In this document: positions 29,088 through 38,326 of the stretch, piece after piece
Layout: the number at the start of each line of letters is the position of its first letter
Position numbering within the stretch: the first letter of the stretch is position 1
Source of the DNA: Gammaproteobacteria bacterium
GTDB taxonomy: Bacteria > Pseudomonadota > Gammaproteobacteria > Xanthomonadales > SZUA-36
Reading direction: 5' to 3'
Assembly (NCBI GenBank): GCA_030428105.1
Contig: JAUIBE010000006.1
Coordinates: 1-64,000, forward strand
Length of the DNA stretch: 64,000 bases
Notes under the pieces: generated by a model
What the model was told of the DNA's origin: nothing
Seen by the model: the letters and a program-made list of their open reading frames with translations, nothing else
The model's database searches: none
Made by a program: the position numbers and the translations under genes

Positions 29088-30626
29088 ATGCAAAACGCAG
29101 GTAGCAGTCGGCCGGGATCTCCCAGGCAGCGCAAATTGTATACCGCCGCCGAGGCGCGGCGGCTGGACGCTGTCGCCATCAATGAGCATGGAATCCCCGG
29201 CTATGCGCTGATGAAGCGCGCTGGCGAGGCCGCTTTCGAGGCCATCGGCCAGCGATTTCCACAACGCAGCCACTGGGTTGTTTTCTGCGGCGCCGGCAAT
29301 AATGGCGGGGATGGCTACGTCATCGCTGATCTCGCCCGGCAGGACGGTATCGCCGTGACCGTGTGCGCGCTGAAGCCGGTCGAGACACTCACCGGCGATG
29401 CGCTCAAGGCGGCCGAGCAGTGGTTGGCGTCAGGTGGGCAGGTGCACCCTGGCGTACCCGGCCACATTGACAGCGCAGACCTGGTGATTGATGCGCTGCT
29501 AGGCACCGGGCTGGATCGCCCGGTTGGCGGCGAGTATGCGCGCGCCATCGCGTTGATCAATCGCAGCAACAACCCCGTGGCGGCGGTCGACGTGCCCTCG
29601 GGGCTGAGCGCTGACACCGGCAACGTGCTTGGCGAGGAGGCCATCAATGCCGACTGCACCATCACCTTTATTGGCCGGAAACGCGGGTTGTATACCGGCG
29701 ATGGCCCGGACCATTGTGGCGAAGTGGTTTTTGCTGGCCTGGACGTCCCGGACGCGGTCTACGAGTCGGTGGCCGAGCCCGGCTTGCTGCTTTCCGGCCA
29801 GGAGATCCATGGCTGGCTGCCCGCGCGCCTGAAAAACAGCCACAAGGGTGATTATGGCTGGCTGTTGGCGGTGGGGGGCGATCGTGGCATGAGCGGTGCG
29901 GTGCGCCTGTGTGGTGAGGCCGCGCTGCGCTGTGGCGCCGGCAAGGTGACCCTGCTGAGTCATGCGGAGCACGTAGCGCTGTTAAACGTTGGTTGCCCGG
30001 AACTGATGGTTCGTGCGGCGCAGGCAGACCAGCCTGGCAACAGTGACCACGAAATCATTGATTCGGTCGATGTCCTGGCGGTTGGCCCAGGCCTGGGCCG
30101 TTCAGCCTGGTCGGAAGCCTTGCTGGATTCATGCCTGCAGAGCGCAAAACCACTGCTGCTGGATGCCGATGCCCTTAACATCGTGGCGTCACGTGGTGAC
30201 TGCGGGCGTTTCAACGCGCTTTCACAGGAGGTTGTACTGACTCCGCACCCCGCCGAGGCCGGTAGACTGCTTGGCTGCAGCACGCAGGAGATTCAAAGTG
30301 ACAGGGTGGCCGCGGCGCTGGAGCTTGCGCGCCAAACCGCGGCCGTGGTGGTCCTGAAAGGCTGTGGAAGCATTATCGCCTGCCCGAAAGGGCGATATGC
30401 CATCTGCGAGGCTGGGAACCCGGGCATGGCCAGCGCTGGTAGCGGCGATGTGCTCAGCGGGGTGATCGGCGCATTGATGGCGCAGGGGCTCGACGGCTGG
30501 CGTGCGGCATGCGCGGGCGTCGGCGTTCACGGAGTGGCGGGTGACCGGGCTGCGAATGCGATAGGGCAGCACGGAATGCTGGCTTCCGATATCATCGCGC
30601 GCTTACCACAAGCGCTTTGCCACTAG
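29088..30626 (+). CDS. nnr: Bifunctional NAD(P)H-hydrate epimerase / ADP-dependent dehydratase
   Basis: Repairs hydrated NADH and NADPH. Fused YjeF N-terminal epimerase (about 15-215, VFCGAGNNGGDGYVIA and VAAVDVPSGL) and C-terminal carbohydrate-kinase-like dehydratase (about 235-505, KGDYGWLLAVGGDRGMSGA, VLTPHPAEAGRLLG, ASAGSGDVLSG). 512 residues, normal. It begins the nnr-tsaE-amiB-mutL order shared with E. coli. No ribosome site precedes the ATG. Confidence 0.95.
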   Translation: MQNAGSSRPGSPRQRKLYTAAEARRLDAVAINEHGIPGYALMKRAGEAAFEAIGQRFPQRSHWVVFCGAGNNGGDGYVIADLARQDGIAVTVCALKPVETLTGDALKAAEQWLASGGQVHPGVPGHIDSADLVIDALLGTGLDRPVGGEYARAIALINRSNNPVAAVDVPSGLSADTGNVLGEEAINADCTITFIGRKRGLYTGDGPDHCGEVVFAGLDVPDAVYESVAEPGLLLSGQEIHGWLPARLKNSHKGDYGWLLAVGGDRGMSGAVRLCGEAALRCGAGKVTLLSHAEHVALLNVGCPELMVRAAQADQPGNSDHEIIDSVDVLAVGPGLGRSAWSEALLDSCLQSAKPLLLDADALNIVASRGDCGRFNALSQEVVLTPHPAEAGRLLGCSTQEIQSDRVAAALELARQTAAVVVLKGCGSIIACPKGRYAICEAGNPGMASAGSGDVLSGVIGALMAQGLDGWRAACAGVGVHGVAGDRAANAIGQHGMLASDIIARLPQALCH

Positions 30627-30681
30627 CTGACCAAATCCCTTCCTGTCAACCTGTAACCGGCATAAATACGCAGCATAATTC

Positions 30682-31149
30682 ATGAATCAAGAGTTGATTA
30701 ATCGCAAACTCCCGGACGAGCCGGCGCTGGAGCGCTTTGCTGCCGAGTTTGCCGCCGGCATGCAGGCACCACTGACGGTCTACCTGGAAGGCCCGCTTGG
30801 GGCCGGCAAAACCACTTTCGTGCGTGCCTTGTTGCGCGCGCTGGGCTACCAGGGAAGGGTCAAGAGCCCCACCTATGGATTGCTGGAAAGCTACCAACTG
30901 GCGGGTTTCCAACTGATTCACCTCGACCTCTACCGGGTTGAGGATGCCGCGGAGCTCGATTACCTGGCGATTCGCGACCAGGTGGACGAGACCACGGTGT
31001 TGATGATCGAGTGGGCCGCAAAAGGCGGCCAGGAAATCCCTCCGCCAGACGTGATCATCCGTTTTTCCGAATCCATCGTGGCGCGCGAACTCAGCGCGTT
31101 TGCAGCCAGCGAGGCAGGGCAGGCACTGCTATTCACGATTTCCAGTTAG
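30682..31149 (+). CDS. tsaE: tRNA threonylcarbamoyladenosine biosynthesis ATPase TsaE
   Basis: Part of the complex making t6A37 in ANN-decoding tRNAs. 155 residues; Walker A GPLGAGKTT near 36, KSPTYGLLE and HLDLYRVED typical of the family, and an IEWAAKGG strand. The TsaC-like YciO gene in this window is a relative of the partner but probably not TsaC itself. Fifty-five bases after nnr. Confidence 0.95.
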   Translation: MNQELINRKLPDEPALERFAAEFAAGMQAPLTVYLEGPLGAGKTTFVRALLRALGYQGRVKSPTYGLLESYQLAGFQLIHLDLYRVEDAAELDYLAIRDQVDETTVLMIEWAAKGGQEIPPPDVIIRFSESIVARELSAFAASEAGQALLFTISS

Positions 31150-31169
31150 TTCGAAATATAGTTTCTAGA

Positions 31170-31197
31170 TTGGAAATGTATGTAGCGGTTTTATAAG
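31170..31197 (+). promoter_or_regulatory. Promoter of the amiB-mutL-miaA-hfq cluster
   Basis: TTGGAA (31170-31175), a 16-base spacer and TATAAG (31192-31197) in an AT-rich gap, with the transcript start predicted near 31204, giving a 5' UTR of about 75 bases. Confidence 0.55.
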
Positions 31198-31278
31198 TAA
31201 AAGCCTTGCAATTTCACGATTTTCAATTCATCATTAGCGCGTCAACTACACCTCACACTGAAAAGGGAAACGAGACCA

Positions 31279-32577
31279 ATGACAATGCGCCCTGTCATTG
31301 CCTTGATGCTCCTGCTGGTTCCGGCCGTCTCGATGGCCGCCGATGTCAGCAGCTTTCGCGTCTGGACGGACCCGGACAAGACCCGTGCTGTGCTCGATCT
31401 GAGCAGCGCGACCGAATACAAGATTTTTACCCTCGACAACCCCAACCGCGTGGTCATCGACCTCGACCGCTCGGAACTCACCGGGGCGCTTGATTTCGAG
31501 TCCGATCATGCCGGCGTGATCAGCAGCGTGCGCCATGGGCGCCCTGAGCCCGACACACTGCGGGTGGTGTTGGACCTGAGTTCCGACGCCCGGATCAAGA
31601 GTTTCCTGCTGGAACCGACAGCGCAGTACGGCCACCGCCTGGTGGTTGACCTGTTTTCCGGCGATGCCCAGCAGGCGCGCGTCCCTCGGCAGATGTCCGA
31701 TGTGCGCGAAGCCGACCGCGACGTGGTTATCGCCATCGATGCAGGTCATGGCGGTGAAGACCCCGGCGCCATCGGCAAGAACAAGACACGCGAGAAGGAC
31801 GTGGTGCTTGCCATTTCGCGCAAGCTCAAGGCCGCCATCGACGCTCGACCGGGAATGCGTGGCGTGCTGATTCGCGATGGCGACTACTACATTCCGCACC
31901 GCGAACGTTTTGAAAAAGCCCGCCAACACCGTGCTGACCTGTTTGTCTCGGTGCATGCGGATGCATTCCACAACCGCAACGTGGCCGGTGGCTCGGTGTT
32001 CGTGCTCTCGCGGCGTGGCGCCTCCAGTGAATTTGCCCGCCGCATCGCCGCCAGTGAGAACAACTCCGACCTGGTGGGTGGCGTCACCCTTAATGACAAA
32101 GACGAAATGCTGGCCTCGGTGCTGCTGGACCTGTCTCAGAGCGCCACCATGGAAGCCAGCGACGCGGTGGCGAGCAGCGTGTTCCGCTCGATGAACCAGG
32201 TTGGCAAGATGCATAAGAAACACGTGGAAAGCGCCAACTTCCTGGTGTTGAAATCGCCCGACGTACCCTCGGTGCTGGTCGAGACCGCCTTTATCAGCAA
32301 CCCCGATGAAGAGAGAAAACTGCGCGATCCGCACCACCAGGACAAGCTGGCGCGCGCAGTCGCCGACGGAATCCAGGATTATTTCTACCTCAGCCCGCCG
32401 CCAGGCACCTGGATTGCCGCCAACCGGCGCGAGATGAAATACGTGGTTGAGCGTGGCGATACCCTGGGTGAAATTGCCAGCCGCTACCGGGTGAGCCTGA
32501 ACCGCCTGCGCAGCGCCAATGGGCTCCATGGTGACGTGATCCAGGTGGGCTCCACGCTGGTCATTCCCACCACCTGA
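31279..32577 (+). CDS. amiB: N-acetylmuramoyl-L-alanine amidase with AMIN and LysM domains
   Basis: A periplasmic amidase that splits septal peptidoglycan. Signal peptide (ends SMAA), AMIN domain (about 25-120), Amidase_3 domain with zinc ligands in IAIDAGHGGEDPGA and SVHADAFH and a catalytic Glu in LVETAFISN, then a C-terminal LysM (VERGDTLGEIASRYR). Four hundred thirty-two residues, with the LysM of the E. coli AmiB pattern. The ATG at 31279 or 31285 may be used. Confidence 0.93.
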   Translation: MTMRPVIALMLLLVPAVSMAADVSSFRVWTDPDKTRAVLDLSSATEYKIFTLDNPNRVVIDLDRSELTGALDFESDHAGVISSVRHGRPEPDTLRVVLDLSSDARIKSFLLEPTAQYGHRLVVDLFSGDAQQARVPRQMSDVREADRDVVIAIDAGHGGEDPGAIGKNKTREKDVVLAISRKLKAAIDARPGMRGVLIRDGDYYIPHRERFEKARQHRADLFVSVHADAFHNRNVAGGSVFVLSRRGASSEFARRIAASENNSDLVGGVTLNDKDEMLASVLLDLSQSATMEASDAVASSVFRSMNQVGKMHKKHVESANFLVLKSPDVPSVLVETAFISNPDEERKLRDPHHQDKLARAVADGIQDYFYLSPPPGTWIAANRREMKYVVERGDTLGEIASRYRVSLNRLRSANGLHGDVIQVGSTLVIPTT

Positions 32578-32631
32578 TCCCGAACTCCGGCTGCTACGTC
32601 CGGCTTTGGCTGGTTTGCCAAACGCCCTGAT

Positions 32632-32676
32632 ATGGCTTACCTTGCTCTCGCGTCCACCTTGCCTCGCTACACGTAG
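32632..32676 (+). CDS. Short upstream ORF overlapping the mutL start
   Basis: ATG at 32632 opens 14 codons (M-A-Y-L-A-L-A-S-T-L-P-R-Y-T) and the stop TAG overlaps the mutL GTG by one base (TAGTG). mutL itself has no visible Shine-Dalgarno, so re-initiation after this ORF is possible. The ORF has no clear ribosome site either. It could be chance. Confidence 0.25.
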   Translation: MAYLALASTLPRYT

Positions 32677-34490
32677 TGCCGATCAAAACCCTTCCCGATC
32701 ACCTGGTTAACCAGATTGCCGCTGGAGAAGTCGTCGACCGCCCGGCGTCGGTGGTCAAGGAACTGGTGGAAAACAGCCTGGATGCAGGCGCCCAGAGCAT
32801 CGAAGTTTCCCTTGACGGCGGTGGCATGCGGCGCATCCGTATTCGCGACGACGGCAGCGGCATACCTCAGGATGAACTCGCGCTGGCGTTGCAACGCCAT
32901 GCCACCAGCAAGATTTCTTCGCTGGACGAACTCGAACGCGTCGCTTCGCTGGGTTTTCGCGGCGAGGCACTGCCCAGCATTGCCTCGGTCTCTCGCCTTG
33001 AACTTGGCTCCAGGACGGCCGCCGCGGCGCATGGCTGGAAGGTGAGCGTGCGCAACGGCGACATTTCCGAGCCAGCTCCGGACCCGTTGGAGCCGGGCAC
33101 CCAGGTGGAGGTTTCCGACCTGTTCCACAATGTGCCGGCGCGGCGCAAGTTTTTGCGCACCGAGCAAACCGAATACAAGCACGTCCGCCAGTTGCTGCAG
33201 CGCCAGGCGCTGGCCCGTTTCGATGTGGCGTTCGCGTTGCTGCACAACGGCAAGCACACCCTGCGTGAGCCGCCTGCCCGGGATGAAGAAGGGCGCTCGC
33301 GCCGGATCCGTTCCGTATGCGGCGATGAATTCCTTGCCCATGCCCTGGAGATCGAAGAACAGCGCGGCCCGTTCCGCTTGCACGGCTGGGTGGCGGAGGC
33401 GCGTTACAACCGCGCCCAGGCCGACCAGCAGTACTTTTTCGTCAACGGCCGCGCAGTGCGTGACCGGCTGATTGCCCACGCGGTGCGCCAGGCCTACCAG
33501 GACGTGCTGTACCACGGTCGCCATCCGGCCTTCGTGCTGTACCTGGAGATGCCGCCGGAAAGCGTCGACGTCAACGTGCACCCGCAGAAAACCGAGGTGC
33601 GCTTCCGCGACGCCCGTATGGTGCACGATTTCCTGTTTTCCGCGCTGCATCGCGCCATTGGCGCATCGGGGCAGGGCAGCGGCGCACCTCGCCCCGGCAG
33701 TGGTTTACCAACGGCCCCGCCGGCTGTCGGCCAGGGTGGTGGGTCTGCCGCCTGGCCCTCAAGCCAGCAGGCTGCTATCTCGATGCCGGTATCCGACCAG
33801 GTGGGCGCCTATGCCCGCGTATTGCAGGGCGCCACCGAGCCCCGCCCCGAGCCTGCGGCGAACGAGGATGGCATGCCGCCACTCGGTTTCGCCCTGGCGC
33901 AATTACATGGCGTGTACATCCTTTCGCAGAACGACAAGGGGCTGGTGATGACGGACATGCACGCCGCCCATGAGCGCATCACCTACGAACAACTCAAGTC
34001 GCGCCACGAGCAGGATGGCATCCGCACCCAGCGCCTGCTGGTGCCACTTAGCCTGGCGGTCAGCGAACGCGAGGCCGAACTGGCCCAGGAACGGCAGGAA
34101 GAACTCAGGGAACTGGGCATCGAAGCGGACCGCGCCGGACCCGATTCGCTGGTGGTGCGCGAGGTTCCGGCGCTGCTGGCCAACGGTGATATCGAAGCGC
34201 TGATGCGCGACGTGTTGTCCGATCTTGCCGAACTGGAAGGTAGCCAGGTGGCAGGCGCCGCCGGGGTAAAGGCGGTTGGGCGCGTGGAAGCCGCTACCAA
34301 CGAATTGTTGTCGACCATGGCGTGCCATGGCTCAGTGCGCGCCAATCGTCAGCTGAGCATTGCCGAAATGAACGCACTGCTGCGCGACATGGAGCGCACC
34401 GAGCGTTCCGGTCAGTGCAACCACGGGCGGCCAACGTGGGTCCAGCTCGACATGGACGCCCTCGACCGGCTGTTCCTGCGCGGGAGATAG
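32676..34490 (+). CDS. mutL: DNA mismatch repair protein MutL, endonuclease type
   Basis: Couples MutS mismatch recognition to excision. 604 residues: GHKL ATPase N-terminal domain (ELVENSLDAGA, DGSGIP, GFRGEALPS) and a dimerising C-terminal domain. This domain has the endonuclease motifs DMHAAHERITYE (matching D-Q-H-A-x2-E-x4-E except Q to M) and CNHGRP, which E. coli MutL lacks. So strand nicking may be its own and not MutH's. GTG start aligns with MutL of E. coli. Confidence 0.95.
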   Translation: MPIKTLPDHLVNQIAAGEVVDRPASVVKELVENSLDAGAQSIEVSLDGGGMRRIRIRDDGSGIPQDELALALQRHATSKISSLDELERVASLGFRGEALPSIASVSRLELGSRTAAAAHGWKVSVRNGDISEPAPDPLEPGTQVEVSDLFHNVPARRKFLRTEQTEYKHVRQLLQRQALARFDVAFALLHNGKHTLREPPARDEEGRSRRIRSVCGDEFLAHALEIEEQRGPFRLHGWVAEARYNRAQADQQYFFVNGRAVRDRLIAHAVRQAYQDVLYHGRHPAFVLYLEMPPESVDVNVHPQKTEVRFRDARMVHDFLFSALHRAIGASGQGSGAPRPGSGLPTAPPAVGQGGGSAAWPSSQQAAISMPVSDQVGAYARVLQGATEPRPEPAANEDGMPPLGFALAQLHGVYILSQNDKGLVMTDMHAAHERITYEQLKSRHEQDGIRTQRLLVPLSLAVSEREAELAQERQEELRELGIEADRAGPDSLVVREVPALLANGDIEALMRDVLSDLAELEGSQVAGAAGVKAVGRVEAATNELLSTMACHGSVRANRQLSIAEMNALLRDMERTERSGQCNHGRPTWVQLDMDALDRLFLRGR

Positions 34491-34493
34491 CCG

Positions 34494-35456
34494 ATGGCGG
34501 CCAGCGACAGCCCTGCATTGCCACCGGTGGTCCTGATCATGGGGCCCACCGCATCGGGCAAAACATCGGCCGCGGTGGAACTGGTGCGGCGCCATCCGTT
34601 TTCCATCATCAGCGTCGACTCGGCCAACGTCTACCGCGACATGGACATTGGCACCGCCAAGCCCGACGCGGAAACCCTGTCGGTTGCGCCGCATGCGCTG
34701 ATCGACATCCGCAACCCGGATGAAACCTACTCGGCCGCAGAATTCCGCGAAGACGCCATCCTGGAAATGCACAAGGCAACCCGGGATGGGCACATTCCGC
34801 TGCTGGTGGGCGGCACCATGCTGTACTTCCGGGCGCTGCTCAGCGGGTTGTCGGAGTTGCCTCCGGCGAGCGAGACGGTGCGCACCGAGATTGAAGCGGA
34901 GGCCTCGGTGATCGGCTGGCAGAAGCTTCACGCCCGGCTGCGCTCGCTGGACCCGGAAGCCGCCAACGCGATTCATCCCAACGACCGCCAGCGTATCCAG
35001 CGCGCACTGGAAGTCATTATCCAGAGCGGGGAAAAACTCAGCGTACTGCAGCGCCAGGGGGCGGAGCGTTCGCTGGGGTACCGCGTGTTGAAGCTGGTGG
35101 TTTGCCCAGAGTCACGCGCCCAGCTCCACGAACAGATCGAGCGGCGCTATCACAACATGCTGGCCGATGGCTTCCTCGACGAGATGAAAATGCTGCGCGC
35201 GCGGTACCAGCTTGATGAGTCCATGCCCAGCATGCGCTGTGTCAATTACCGCCAGGCCTGGCAGTACATGGAAGAAGAAATCAGTCGCGATGAGATGGTC
35301 GAAAAGTCGCTGGCAGCCACCCGTCAACTGGCCAAGCGACAACTCACCTGGTTGCGGCGTGAAAGCGATGCCCTATGGTATGATTCGCATGCAGATGAGG
35401 CGCAGCAGTCACTGTTCAACGAAGTCGCCAGATTCATTGGTCCTTTCCTTGAATAG
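34494..35456 (+). CDS. miaA: tRNA dimethylallyltransferase
   Basis: Adds the isopentenyl group to A37 of UNN-decoding tRNAs. The 320-residue protein has the P-loop MGPTASGKTSAAVEL (near 13-27), SVDSANVYRDMDIGTAKP and the swinging insert RSLGYRVLKLV, and MRCVNYRQAWQY near the end. It starts 3 bases after mutL, so co-translated, and precedes hfq as in E. coli. Confidence 0.97.
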   Translation: MAASDSPALPPVVLIMGPTASGKTSAAVELVRRHPFSIISVDSANVYRDMDIGTAKPDAETLSVAPHALIDIRNPDETYSAAEFREDAILEMHKATRDGHIPLLVGGTMLYFRALLSGLSELPPASETVRTEIEAEASVIGWQKLHARLRSLDPEAANAIHPNDRQRIQRALEVIIQSGEKLSVLQRQGAERSLGYRVLKLVVCPESRAQLHEQIERRYHNMLADGFLDEMKMLRARYQLDESMPSMRCVNYRQAWQYMEEEISRDEMVEKSLAATRQLAKRQLTWLRRESDALWYDSHADEAQQSLFNEVARFIGPFLE

Positions 35457-35478
35457 CCCTTGATGAGCACCAAAATAT

Positions 35479-35519
35479 CTGTGACCGCTACCCGGGCTGT
35501 GGGTCACGGTGTGAGCGGT
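35479..35519 (+). promoter_or_regulatory. Alternative hairpins upstream of hfq
   Basis: CTGTGACC (35479-35486) can pair with GGTCACGG (35502-35509), while ACCGCT (35484-35489) can instead pair with AGCGGT (35514-35519); the two exclude each other. E. coli Hfq represses its own translation through its leader. A similar role is only a guess from position. Confidence 0.3.
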
Positions 35520-35546
35520 TAATCCAAAAATAACAGGAGAACGGCC

Positions 35547-35783
35547 ATGTCAAAGGGTCAGTCACTACAAGAGCCATTCCTCAATGCTTTGCGCCGGGAG
35601 CGTGTTCCGGTCTCCATTTACCTCGTCAACGGCATCAAGCTGCAGGGCCAGGTGGAATCATTTGACCAATTTGTAGTTCTGCTCAAGAACTCGGTCAGCC
35701 AGATGATCTACAAGCACGCCATTTCCACGGTCGTGCCGGCCCGTAATGTTCGCTTGTTTGAAGACGAAGACGACAGCGAATAA
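35547..35783 (+). CDS. hfq: RNA chaperone Hfq
   Basis: A 78-residue hexameric Sm-like protein that pairs small RNAs with mRNAs. Sm1 [42 protein letters not shown] (read in parts) and Sm2 [11 protein letters not shown]-like ([12 protein letters not shown]) are present; the acidic tail is very short (FEDEDDSE). AGGAGAA precedes the ATG. It is between miaA and hflX. Confidence 0.98.
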   Translation: MSKGQSLQEPFLNALRRERVPVSIYLVNGIKLQGQVESFDQFVVLLKNSVSQMIYKHAISTVVPARNVRLFEDEDDSE

Positions 35784-35798
35784 GGCAACAGGTATCCA

Positions 35799-37100
35799 TT
35801 GATCGAGCGGGCTGAACGAGGAAATCGCGCGGTCATACTGCACCCCGTGTTCCGGGTCACCGGGCCGGAGGCCCTCGAAGAATTCACCGAATTGGCAATC
35901 TCCGCAGGCGTGGAGATTGCCGCCGTGGTGGAAGCCCCGCGCGACAAGCCCGAGGCGCGATTCTTCGTGGGCAGCGGAAAGATCGACGACCTTGCGCAAC
36001 TGGTGGAAGCACAAGGCGCAGACCTGGTGCTGGTCAGCCAGTCACTCAGCGCAGTACAGCAACGTAATATCGAAAAGGCCTGCAAGGTGCAGGTGCTGGA
36101 TCGTAGCACCCTGATCCTGGACATTTTCGCCCAGCGGGCCATGTCTTACGAGGGCAAACTCCAGGTAGAGCTGGCCCAGCTCAAACACCTTTCCACCCGA
36201 CTGATTCGCGGCTGGACTCACCTTGAACGCCAAAAAGGCGGTATCGGCCTGCGCGGCCCGGGTGAAACCCAGCTCGAAACGGACCGCCGCCTGATTGGCC
36301 AGCGCATTCGCCAGCTAGGTCGCAAACTGGAAAAAGTCGACCGCCAGCGCGACCAGAGTCGTCGCCAGCGCAAGCGTTCCGGCGCGCCGCTGCTGGCCCT
36401 GGTGGGTTACACCAATGCCGGCAAGTCCACCTTGTTCAATCAATTGACCGAGGCAGAGGTGGACGCCCGCAACCGCCTGTTCGATACCCTGGACCCAACC
36501 GTCCGCAAGGTGGAGGGTATGCATTGTGGCGATGTGCTGCTGGCCGACACAGTGGGTTTTGTCAGCGACCTGCCGCACGAACTGATTGCCGCGTTCCGCG
36601 CCACCTTGCAGGAAGCACGGGATGCCGACGTGTTGATCCACGTGATCGATGCTTCCGATCCCTATCGCATCGAGCGCCAGGCCGAGGTAGACGAGGTGCT
36701 GGCTTCGATTGGCGCCGAAAAGATCCCTGTGATCCGCGTGTTCAACAAGATCGACCGCACCGGCCAGGACGCCGGGCTAATAGACAGCGGCCCCGGAAAG
36801 CCGCCCGCGGTGGCGCTGTGCGCGCGAACCGGCGAGGGGCTGGAGCTGTTGCGCGAGGTGATTTCCAACGAGCTTTCGCGCGATCACATCCGCATCTGGA
36901 TCGAGCTGGCCGGCGAAGACGCACGTTTCCGCGCCCAGTTGTTTGAGCTGGGCGTGGTCAGCGAAGAACACATTTCCAGCGATGGAAACTGGCGCCTCCA
37001 CGTGGATGTGCCACGCCAGACCGCTGAGCGGCTGGCCAGCCAGCCCGGCAAGGAAGGCCAGACGGCCCGCCGCCAGCTGCTGGCCGAAACCACCGCTTGA
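35799..37100 (+). CDS. hflX: GTPase HflX
   Basis: A ribosome-binding GTPase that splits stalled 70S particles. 433 residues; N-terminal nucleotide-binding domain (RFFVGSGKIDDLA), glycine-rich GIGLRGPGETQLETDRR, and the G domain with VGYTNAGKSTLFN (G1), DTVGFVSDLPHELI (G3) and FNKID (G4). The TTG at 35799 is used: the reading MIERAERGNRAVILHP aligns with E. coli HflX. It starts 16 bases after hfq. Confidence 0.96.
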   Translation: MIERAERGNRAVILHPVFRVTGPEALEEFTELAISAGVEIAAVVEAPRDKPEARFFVGSGKIDDLAQLVEAQGADLVLVSQSLSAVQQRNIEKACKVQVLDRSTLILDIFAQRAMSYEGKLQVELAQLKHLSTRLIRGWTHLERQKGGIGLRGPGETQLETDRRLIGQRIRQLGRKLEKVDRQRDQSRRQRKRSGAPLLALVGYTNAGKSTLFNQLTEAEVDARNRLFDTLDPTVRKVEGMHCGDVLLADTVGFVSDLPHELIAAFRATLQEARDADVLIHVIDASDPYRIERQAEVDEVLASIGAEKIPVIRVFNKIDRTGQDAGLIDSGPGKPPAVALCARTGEGLELLREVISNELSRDHIRIWIELAGEDARFRAQLFELGVVSEEHISSDGNWRLHVDVPRQTAERLASQPGKEGQTARRQLLAETTA

Positions 37101-37192
37101 ACCGGCCTGCCACCACTTGAAAGCGCGGCCCTTGGGCCGCAGCTTGCTATTTGCCATTAAGTATTCCCGATTGATCGGAACAGGAGAATTCA

Positions 37193-38326
37193 ATGCCCTG
37201 GAAAGAACCCGGAAAGGGTGACAAGGACCCTTGGCAATCCGGCCAGCAACCGCCGGATCTCGACGAGGTCTTCCAAAACGTCAACCGCAGGCTGAAGAAA
37301 ATCTTTGGCGGCAGCGGTAAAGGCCGTGATGGCGGCTCCCAGGGCAGCAGCAGCGGCGGAGGCGGCTTGTTCTCCATCGCCATCATCGCCTTGCTGGTGT
37401 GGGCAGCTTACGACGCTGTGCACATTGTCGATGAGGCCGAGCAGGGCGTTGTGCTGCGTTTTGGCGCTTACAACCGCACGCTGGCCCCGGGCTTTAACCT
37501 GACCCTTCCCAGGCCGATCGAGGTCATGTACCCGGTCAACGTCAGCGAGGTCCGCGAGGTGGAAGACCGCGGCAACATGCTGACCGAAGACGAAAACCTG
37601 GTGGAGTTCATCTACAAGGTGCAGTACCGCATTTCCGACGCCCAGCAGTACCTGTTCAACGTGCGTGACCCGGATGTCACCGTGCAGCAGGCTGCCGAGA
37701 GCGCGCTGCGCGAATCAGTTGGCACCAACCGACTGGACGCCATCCTGGAAGGTACCCGCCGCCAGGAAGTCAGTGTTGAGACCCGTCGCGTGTTGCAGGA
37801 AACCCTGGACCGCTACGAGATCGGTGTGCTGATTACCCAGTTCAACCTGGAGGACGTCAACGTTCCGGCCCAGGTGCGCGAGGCCTACTCCGACGTTATT
37901 CGCGCCCGCGAGGATCGCGAGCGCTTTATCGAGGAAGCCCGGGTGCACGCTAACTCCGTGGTGCCCGAAGCGCGTGGACGCGCCGCCCGTATCGTTCAGG
38001 AAGCTGAAGGTTACAAAGAGGCCACCATCGCCCTGGCTGAAGGTGAGACTTCGCGATTTGATGCCGTGCTTGAAGAGTATCGACTGGCGCCGGAAGTGAC
38101 CCGCAAGCGCCTCTACGTCGAAACCCTGGAAAATGTCTATGCCCGCTCCAGGAAAGTCATGATCGACGCCGATGGCAGCGGTAACGTGTTGTACCTGCCG
38201 CTCGACCAACTGGGTGTTTCAGGCGCAACCACCGACAGCCGCAACATGCCGCCGCTGGTGACGCCAGGCACTTCGACCAATTCCGACAGCAATTCCGGAC
38301 GCAACGCACGCAGGGAGGGCCGATAA
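37193..38326 (+). CDS. hflK: FtsH regulator HflK
   Basis: A 377-residue SPFH/band 7 protein that with HflC forms a large periplasmic cage on FtsH. A Gly/Ser-rich cytoplasmic N terminus precedes one transmembrane helix (LFSIAIIALLVWAAYDAV, near 60-78); then VDEAEQGVVLRFGAY and the long helical band-7 region. AGGAG sits upstream of the ATG. Its stop codon is directly followed by the hflC ATG. Confidence 0.97.
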   Translation: MPWKEPGKGDKDPWQSGQQPPDLDEVFQNVNRRLKKIFGGSGKGRDGGSQGSSSGGGGLFSIAIIALLVWAAYDAVHIVDEAEQGVVLRFGAYNRTLAPGFNLTLPRPIEVMYPVNVSEVREVEDRGNMLTEDENLVEFIYKVQYRISDAQQYLFNVRDPDVTVQQAAESALRESVGTNRLDAILEGTRRQEVSVETRRVLQETLDRYEIGVLITQFNLEDVNVPAQVREAYSDVIRAREDRERFIEEARVHANSVVPEARGRAARIVQEAEGYKEATIALAEGETSRFDAVLEEYRLAPEVTRKRLYVETLENVYARSRKVMIDADGSGNVLYLPLDQLGVSGATTDSRNMPPLVTPGTSTNSDSNSGRNARREGR

